Positions 58,530-64,000 of a stretch of DNA of 64,000 nt are shown piece after piece. Positions within the stretch are counted from its first letter, which is position 1; each line of letters starts with the position of its first letter. Below the pieces are notes generated by a model. It was given only the letters and a program-made list of their open reading frames with translations. It was not told the DNA's origin and searched no databases. This DNA is from Tupaia tana (lineage: Eukaryota > Chordata > Mammalia > Scandentia > Tupaiidae): contig JAKSZU010000029.1 in assembly GCA_026018925.1 (NCBI GenBank), positions 13,105,863 to 13,169,862 of the forward strand. The letters are read 5' to 3'. The translations under genes and the position numbers were made by a program.

Positions 58530-58544
58530 TGGCCCGTACGGGGA
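58530..58544 (+). promoter_or_regulatory. Primer binding site, isoleucine-tRNA type
   Basis: TGGCCCGTACGGGGA, 5 nt after the LTR, is complementary to the 3' end of vertebrate tRNA-Ile(AAU), which ends TCCCCGTACGGGCCA. The match is 15 of 15; the next bases no longer fit. Confidence 0.75.
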
Positions 58545-58808
58545 ACACGCTCCTCTCGCTCCTACCCCATGCCCTGTGGAACCGAAGGCTCAGAACCGTG
58601 GCAGCCGGCTGGAAAGTCTCGGACATAGAGACAGTAAGTGGAAAGTCTCGGAAGAAGAGACGGTAACCAGTAGTCTCGGAAGGGAGACGGGAATTGATAG
58701 CAGGCGCTCCATAAGTGGGAGAAAGCCCAGGACAGGAAAATATCCCCGGGAAGCACCACTAAAAGGTAGACGGGGGACCTCCTTGGAGAGGGGAAGTAGT
58801 GCGCAGCC

Positions 58809-59581
58809 ATGGGCGTGGGACCCTCTCAGCCCATAGTAGGAGCGCTAAAAGCGCTGCTCAAGTCAAAAGGACTTAAATTAAGAGATAAGACACTTCAACA
58901 CTTTTTAGATCAAGTGGATGATGCGGCCCCCTGGTTCCTCCATTCAGGGCGGCTGACAACAACATGTTGGGATAAGCTAGGCAGGGACTTAGATCTGGCG
59001 CAGAGGAAGATAGGCTTTCTGGTGGAGTTAGACCACTCTGGAGACTAATCCGAGCTTGCCTGGAGGACCAGAAGTGTGTTCGGATAGTGTGAGAGGGTCA
59101 GGAGGCGTTGGAGACGCTCCGGGAAATGCAGTCGCAAAATGGAAGTGAAGGCGCCAAAATGGCAGATAAAGACAAAGACGAAGACCCTGAGGTACAACAA
59201 CTGGTAGAGGAAGTGAAAGGGTGGGACATTGAAAGTGAGAAGGAGGAGGACCAGCCTCCTCCTTCTGCCCCGCCTCCCCCTTATAATCCAGCTGCGCAAC
59301 AGCAGGGAGGAGCGAGAGGCAGAGCTTCTTTCTGCCCAGACGCTTGGCAGGAGGCCAGACAGCTTGGGCCCGAGGCCAGACAGCTTGGACCCATCTGGGC
59401 ATTTCCTGTTTTTGCAGACAATGCAGGAAATAGATATCATGAGCCTCTTGACTATCAAACTATAAAGGCCTTGGCAGAGGCAGTGAAGACTTATGGTAAT
59501 GGCGCCTGCTATATGGCTGGCCCAAATACACTGACCCCCACATTTATTGAGAGGATGCGAGGCGTAGCACTGCACTCCTGA
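58809..59581 (+). pseudogene. gag: Betaretrovirus-like gag, partial and broken
   Basis: Gag builds the virus particle. The matrix start is at 58809 (MGVGPSQPIVGALKALLKSK, then APWF) and is open to a TAA at 59046-59048. The matching frame continues one frame over from about 59039 (WRLIRACLEDQK), with a TGA near 59089. From 59108 it is open to 59581: an acidic stretch, a PPPPY late-domain motif at 59270-59284 that would recruit NEDD4-type ligases for budding, and the start of capsid (HEPLDYQTIKALAEAVKTYG). It ends within the capsid N-terminal domain. The rest of capsid and nucleocapsid are absent. MGV... keeps the Gly-2 expected for myristoylation. Confidence 0.8.
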
Positions 59582-59784
59582 GACCCTAATCGGGATCAGA
59601 AGGAAGGCATGTCCGGGTGCATATGGGTTACTGTCACAACCATCCCATCCCCCACAAAAGACAGTGGACAGGCTATTCTGAGTGGGTATCCCTGGCTGCC
59701 TACACAGGGTGGTAAATAATTCCCCTTCTCTGGGGGCCCGAGACCTCTACCTTCTCCTCTCCAAAGAAAACAAAAAGGGGGAGA
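59582..59784 (+). other. Remnant before the 3' LTR with polypurine tract
   Basis: About 190 bp of unplaced sequence joins gag to AAAAAGGGGGAGA at 59772-59784. That run lies flush against the 3' LTR and fits the plus-strand primer site. The deletion junction is probably near 59585. Confidence 0.7.
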
Positions 59785-60042
59785 TGTGGAAGCCCTTGCC
59801 AGACGATGCCCCATTATGGTGTCCGAGCTAGACACCTAGGACTCAAAACAACTCCATATTAGGATAACTCTGAGAATCTGCCTATCAGAACCCAACAAGA
59901 CCTTTTACTCAGGGGATGGGTGGATCCGTAGGGGATTTAAGGGCCTACCCCGGAAGCCTGGGGGAGAGAGAAGCAAGAAACTGTACCAATAAACTTCACG
60001 GAAGAGATCTCGGTTTCCAGAGTCGTTTATCGACCCCCAACA
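59785..60042 (+). repeat. 3' LTR (258 bp)
   Basis: Same ends as the 5' LTR, with AATAAA at 59988-59993. It differs by about 8 substitutions and a CT/CTGT length change. Confidence 0.93.
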
Positions 60043-60048
60043 AATGGG

Positions 60049-60644
60049 TATACCCAGGGTGTCAGAATGGGCCCTGACAATTAAAAAAAAAATGTGAAAA
60101 TTAATTTTGTCTAAGGAGATGGAGAAAAAAATACTCTAAAAAGCAAAGCCAGCACAAGAGTTCTGTGCCACCAGGAATCTTAAACTAATCATTGTCCTTG
60201 TGTTAGACACTGTGCTCAGGACTACAGCCAGTTTGTCTATTTCTAGCCAGTCTACAAGTGCTCACAAGTTTTTTGAAATATGAAAGTAGAGTTTATTGTT
60301 CAAGGTCCTTCCCTCTGTTGCTCTCCAGACCTAGAGAGACTACACTTTTCATTTGGAATGCAGCAATGATATGGACGATGCTACTTTCAGCTGTCATTAT
60401 CTCAAGCAGGCTGCAAGAAGCTTTCTGTCCAAGCAAGAAGCAAGAGCTAATAATTGATTTCTGCTGAGAGTTGTGAATTTATTTTTATTAAGGACTTCAC
60501 TGTACTGATTCCATTTGTCTCCTACTCTCCATTCTGTGGACTCCTCACCCTATCTACCTAACCAGAGAGCTTACTCCTCTCTCAGGATCCTGTAGCAGAG
60601 CTGGAAGCTGAACTGGTTGCCATCAGACCCCCTGGCTCCCTCAA
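60049..60644. other. Unassigned, probably unique DNA
   Basis: No gene or repeat recognised. Confidence 0.4.
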
Positions 60645-61120
60645 ACTGAAGCAGGAGAACCTCCATTGTGAACTCTATATTGGAAACTTGCTTCCAACTT
60701 TTTGTGTAAACAAGAGTGATTAACATTCCTGCAGTCTTTTCCAAATAACCTGAAACCCCCTACCTTGAGAACTTCCTTAGTGATAAGCTCCTTGCCCCAA
60801 GCCATGAAGCCCATTAAGATCCCATTGTGTTTTGGCAAAGGACTGGAAAGTGCCCTTAGTAATTATTAACCAGCTAGATCTGGCTTCTGTGACTGCTTTC
60901 CATTGGGATCCCCTCTCCCTTTCTTCTCCGCCCCCTCCTCAATGGTTACCATTCCCGCCACATCAAGGCAAATGTGCTTTTTGTTTTTACAAGCACCCTT
61001 CTCCCTACACTCGGGGCTGCAGGGTCTTTGAGAGACATGAGAGCTCCTGCAGTCCCTGGTAATACAGACTCCTATAACTTGGCTATGATTGGGTGTCCTC
61101 TCCTTTCTCACTGATCAAAA
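60645..61120 (+). mobile_element. Possible old class I LTR
   Basis: CACTCGGGGCTGCAGGGTCT, TTGAGAGACATGAGAGCTCC and TATAACTTGGCTATGATTGG in this order recall the R/U5 end of old mammalian ERV1 LTRs, with a decayed AATAAA (GGTAATACAGACTCC). Ends and target duplication could not be set. It could also be unique sequence. Confidence 0.35.
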
Positions 61121-61459
61121 TATAACAAAACGACCCCATGCCCAGCTTGGACTGGATCGACCCCTTCCGGAGCTTCTGGAGTCCCCTTTGTACACCTGAA
61201 TGCACACACCAACCTTCTGACAAAGCAGCTACTGAAAGCAAAACCCAGGTCACCTCTTTCCTCCCTCTGCACCTGCACAAATTGAAGCTCTTGTCGCTCT
61301 CCCCACCCAGCCCAGACCAGGGGCTGCACCTTCCCTCAGACGCCCCTCCTTCCCCACCCAACCTCCCCCCACATTTCTGTCCCACCAAGGAAGAGGGGCA
61401 CCTTTCCACGACTAGGGTCCTCAAAACCCACAACCCTCCTCCTTCACACTCAGACTCAC

Positions 61460-61588
61460 CGTCATGGACACCGTGTCCGGCAGAGCACGGTCAGCACAGC
61501 GGCAGGTTCTCCCCAGCGACCACGCGGAAGGAACTGAGCGCCAAAAGCAGAGAGAATCTGAAAAAGCCGCCCTCCTCGGCCTGTGCTG
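61460..61588 (-). other. Putative first exon, minus strand
   Basis: Sequence between the CRE and the GTGAGT donor. An ATG sits six bases before the donor (ATGACG|GTGAGT), so a coding start at the exon's last two codons is possible, as seen in many zinc-finger genes. The start site of transcription is not visible. Confidence 0.45.
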
Positions 61589-61626
61589 ATGACGTCATAG
61601 GAGCACAGACTACATTTCCCACAAGG

Positions 61627-61736
61627 CTCTGTGATCCCAGATTATGCACCAATGTGAAGGTTCCTGTGCTTTCACAGAGGAGAGTCCTGTAACCAGGAGA
61701 CCAGAACGTGACAGGAGAGGAACAGTCTCTGTCCAG
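61627..61736 (+). other. Putative first exon, plus strand
   Basis: Sequence from the ZNF143-like site to the CAG|GTGAGT donor. No clear coding start; it is likely to be a 5'UTR exon. Confidence 0.45.
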
Positions 61737-61740
61737 GTGA

Positions 61741-62334
61741 GTGAGTGACAGGATCCTGGTTCTTTATTAAATCCTGATTTGACATTTCAAGGATAATGAG
61801 GAAATTCATACGCCGGTCACATAGTCAATGACATTAATAAGTAATTTAACACTTTTGTTGTTCTAATGTAGTTATTCCTGTTATTCGACCAACGACTCTT
61901 TCTAGTAATGCAATCTAAAGAATGAAAAATAATGTGTTTTAGGTTATTAAGAAACAGATAATTACTATGGTAATTCACTTGCAGTCATTAAAATATGTTT
62001 ATCCTCACCCACCAAGCTGATTTTTGAGTGTTTAATGGTTATTACAGTTGGAAAACTCTTCTAGTGTATTTTTAAGATAAGACAGCAGAATAATAGGGTA
62101 GGTGGATTTCATATTCCAAGTTTATTTACACTTCGGGTGTCCAGTAATTACTTGACCAAAAGCTCCCATGTTTTATTTAACAAATCTTTAATTATTTGGG
62201 GTGTGTCTGTGTGTGGGAGATGTACCTGACTTACATAATACATACTCTTCCTTGATTTTGTCCACAAACCAGGCTAGGAGGAATTTTGTATATATTTTGC
62301 TATCACTGAGTTTCTTTTCAAACAGAGAACTGAC
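61741..62334. other. Probable intron sequence
   Basis: AT-rich, following the plus-strand donor. No further exon is seen. Confidence 0.4.
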
Positions 62335-62489
62335 CATCTTTTTAAAAATTATTTTATTTAACTATATTTCTTTATTTATTTATTTATTATTATTATTAAT
62401 AATTTGACCAGAGAAAGTGAAAAATCAAGCCACCAGGTCTGGGACTCCAGCTACACTCAGCCATGTGGGAGTCCAGTGCCTTTAACCAC
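62335..62489 (-). mobile_element. Short-type SINE, minus strand, cut by an LTR
   Basis: AAGCCACCAGGTCTGGGACT, CAGCCATGTGGGAGTCCAGT and GCCTTTAACCAC match the short SINE in reverse. The head is missing where the LTR starts. ATCATTTGCTGGC at 62967-62979, just after the LTR, may be the rest of the head. Confidence 0.7.
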
Positions 62490-62957
62490 TGTTAGGCCAA
62501 GTTAGCATAATCACCACCATGTTAGGGAATGCTGGGGCAAGTTAGCTTAATTGCTACCCTGTTAAGTCTTCAAGGAGGGAGCCCACTTTGTTAGGGCCTC
62601 AAGGACGGGAACCAGGAGTCTGGGCACTCTCAGATAAGTGGAAAACGGGAGGGCCCAGCACCTCCGAGGCAAGGTCATCCAGACCCTTAGCTGAGAGCCC
62701 TTATCTAGACCTGAGCAGGTGGTGATAGCTGGACCCTCGCTTCTCATACCCCCTCCTTTGTATGTGTTACATTCTATGAAAAGTCCTGAACTATAAAAGA
62801 TCCCTTTATCTTAGGCTCGGGGTCCTTGTGAAGGCCCGCTGTGATGGGCAGGAACTTGGACCCCAGCTAGCTGGAAAAATAAAAGCCTCTTTTGCAGTTG
62901 CATTGTCATTGTCTTTTCTGTGTCTCCATCAGTTGGACCAATTTCTGGACGCTTACA
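62490..62957 (+). mobile_element. Class I-type LTR
   Basis: The 468-bp sequence begins TGTTAGGCC and ends CGCTTACA, with a TATA box (CTATAAAAG near 62792) and AATAAA within GAAAAATAAAAGCC near 62875, followed by a T-rich U5. It appears inserted in the SINE head. No clean 4-bp duplication is seen, so a rearranged edge is possible. Its orientation is opposite to the gag relic on its right. Confidence 0.75.
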
Positions 62958-63087
62958 AATGTTAATCATTTGCTGGCTTTCAGGGCTCTCCGGATTAAAG
63001 GGAGTATCAGTCTGGTTTGCTTGGCAAAGCTTCTAGTAAAACTGCCCTTTTGGCTCATTGCCTTTTGAATTATTTCTGTTCTTTTTG

Positions 63088-63534
63088 TCATGCTGGTAGG
63101 TTTCTTTGTACCAGCTTCATCCCCTGCAAGAGTGCTCTTTCATTGCCTGGGTTGTTCTGAGTACGGGGTGTGTGGTGTTTCCAATTAAGCAAGTCAGTGG
63201 TGGTAAAAGGTTGGTAATATAATGCACTGCCTTCTGTAATAGCCCATCTGCACCTAATTGGGGCAGCCCTTGGGTCTCTTGCAAGGGCATCTGGAGAGTG
63301 AAGTTGCCCCAAGCTGCGGTAGTTCCCCAGGTGAAAGCAGGGGAGGCACAATTTGGGTGAGGAAATTGGGAAGGTCAGTGGCCTCTCTCCTGGGCAGGCT
63401 GAGCTGCTGCAAGTCCCACGGACTTCTCTGGTTTTAATTTAACTCCGTAATCCCTGGAGAAACCTTTCTTAAAGTTAGTCGACATTACAATCCAGCACAG
63501 TGGGCTTGGGAGATTTGGACTGAGGTTTTCCCAT
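63088..63534 (-). pseudogene. gag: Gammaretrovirus-like gag relic, minus strand
   Basis: On the minus strand an ATG at 63534-63532 opens a matrix-like start (MGKPQSKSPKPTVLDCNVD). It then shifts frame to FKKGFSRDYGVKLKPEK. After a deletion, a capsid-start-like block, YYQPFTTTDLLNWKHHTP, lies near 63170-63225. This motif order is that of gammaretroviral Gag. Stops, shifts and losses make it defunct. It runs left to about 62960, where the plus-strand LTR begins. Confidence 0.5.
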
Positions 63535-64000
63535 TGCACCCCTAATTCTGACTTTTTCAGTTATTAAATATCTGCATTTCCCAAAAGGCACAGGAGATCA
63601 CTGGTTGGAGGAAGGGCTCTATTAGCAGACTCTGGAGGGACAGGTCTTAGTCCAGAGGTTGGGAAGCCTCATGGCTACTGCTTAAAGGGCCAGACCACCT
63701 AGGCGATAAGCTTGTTGACCTTTTTAAGGGGGATATCTACCAAGGGCTGCAATTAGAGAGATCACAGCAGTTTCTCCCTGGGGTCCTTCTTGGCTCTCCG
63801 ATGGCTGATACTCTGGTGCCAAAGGGTGTACTCCTGTGGCGGATGACAAATGGAGTGGAAAAGGAAGGGGGAAACAGGTGGTCTCGGTGGAGAGATTGAT
63901 TCCAGAGAGATTGATGCCTGCCCTCTCTTCTCCCAGGTAGAGTGGGCAGGTCTCTCTCTCTGGGGTAGGAAGGAGGACATCTGTCATCACAGTTGAGAAC
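63535..64000 (-). other. Possible retroviral leader of the minus-strand gag relic
   Basis: This lies upstream of the gag-like ATG on the minus strand. It holds no gene I recognise. If the reading is right, the primer site and 5' LTR lie beyond the right end of the window. Confidence 0.3.

Larger units (their letters stand above)
58269..60042 (+). mobile_element. Compact betaretrovirus-like endogenous element
   Basis: Complete at both ends but only 1.77 kb. In order: 5' LTR, primer binding site, leader, a partial gag, a short remnant, polypurine tract and 3' LTR. A perfect 6-bp duplication, AATGGG, flanks it at 58263-58268 and 60043-60048, the size usual for class II elements. No protease, polymerase or envelope sequence is visible, so it needed other elements to move, or it lost them later. 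By eye the two LTRs differ at 8 bases and one 2-bp indel, about 3 percent, so the insertion is not very recent. Many CpGs remain. Confidence 0.92.
61455..61740. promoter_or_regulatory. Probable bidirectional promoter with divergent first exons
   Basis: A GC- and CpG-rich patch stands out from its surroundings. It holds the full CRE palindrome TGACGTCA at 61589-61596. It also holds ACTACATTTCCCACAAGGC at 61608-61626, which matches the ZNF143/THAP11 site (ACTACAATTCCCAGAATGC) at 16 of 19 bases. A strong plus-strand splice donor lies at 61736/61737 (CCAG|GTGAGTGAG). A strong minus-strand donor lies at 61460/61459 (ATGACG|GTGAGT). This is the usual layout of two genes sharing a promoter. Neither gene is identified, as the next exons are not evident in the window. 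Confidence 0.65.

Noticed and set aside
61138..61692. Open frame of 184 codons on the plus strand
   Set aside because: It runs antisense to and across the probable promoter and first exons. Its Pro/Ser-rich translation comes from GC-rich sequence and matches nothing I know.

Overview
This window is nuclear DNA of a placental mammal, about 64 kb, AT-rich and almost wholly built of transposable elements. The evidence is autonomous L1 LINEs of the usual eutherian type, three kinds of endogenous retroviral sequence, MIR-like fossils, and dozens of copies of one tRNA-headed SINE family. That SINE is not primate Alu, rodent B1/B2, carnivore SINEC or ruminant Bov. Its head has Pol III A- and B-box-like blocks, and its body ends in a TCTG/TCTC-rich stretch, a conserved CCTATAGCAAAAACCT block and an A-tail. 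I cannot name the species. A lineage with its own tRNA-SINE, such as colugo, is only a guess. No intact protein-coding gene is visible.

Layout. 1-4095: an old L1 relic cut up by SINEs. 4177-5125: a processed pseudogene of TAB2, itself split by a SINE. 5925-8700: a decayed L1 with an (AT)n microsatellite. 9000-14080: mostly unassigned AT-rich DNA with SINEs and a 120-bp direct repeat. 14600-17115: an L1 relic pierced by three SINEs with clear target-site duplications. 18878-22045: a 3.2-kb array of about 24 diverged monomers (about 137 bp each), followed directly by L1 ORF1, so it may be a monomeric L1 5'UTR. 22749-23191: a solo LTR inside that ORF1. 24207-25815: the 5' part of a second, younger L1.

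A 100-N gap lies at 25816-25915. Everything from 3894 to 25815 is then repeated nearly base for base at 25916-47811. Most likely two alleles of one locus were placed in tandem by the assembly. A true tandem duplication through L1-L1 recombination is the alternative, because both gap edges lie in L1 ORF2. In the second copy the young L1 is complete (46207-52110), with ORF1 and ORF2 broken by a few frameshifts and stops.

52110-58262 holds more SINEs, MIR-like fragments and simple repeats. 58269-60042 is a compact betaretrovirus-like element: two LTRs, an Ile-tRNA-type primer binding site, a partial gag with a PPPPY motif, a polypurine tract and 6-bp target duplications, with no pol or env seen. 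Near 61460-61736 there is a likely bidirectional promoter with divergent splice donors, a CRE palindrome and a ZNF143-like site. This is the best sign of a living gene pair in the window. The last 1.5 kb holds a class I-type LTR on the plus strand next to a gammaretrovirus-like gag relic on the minus strand.
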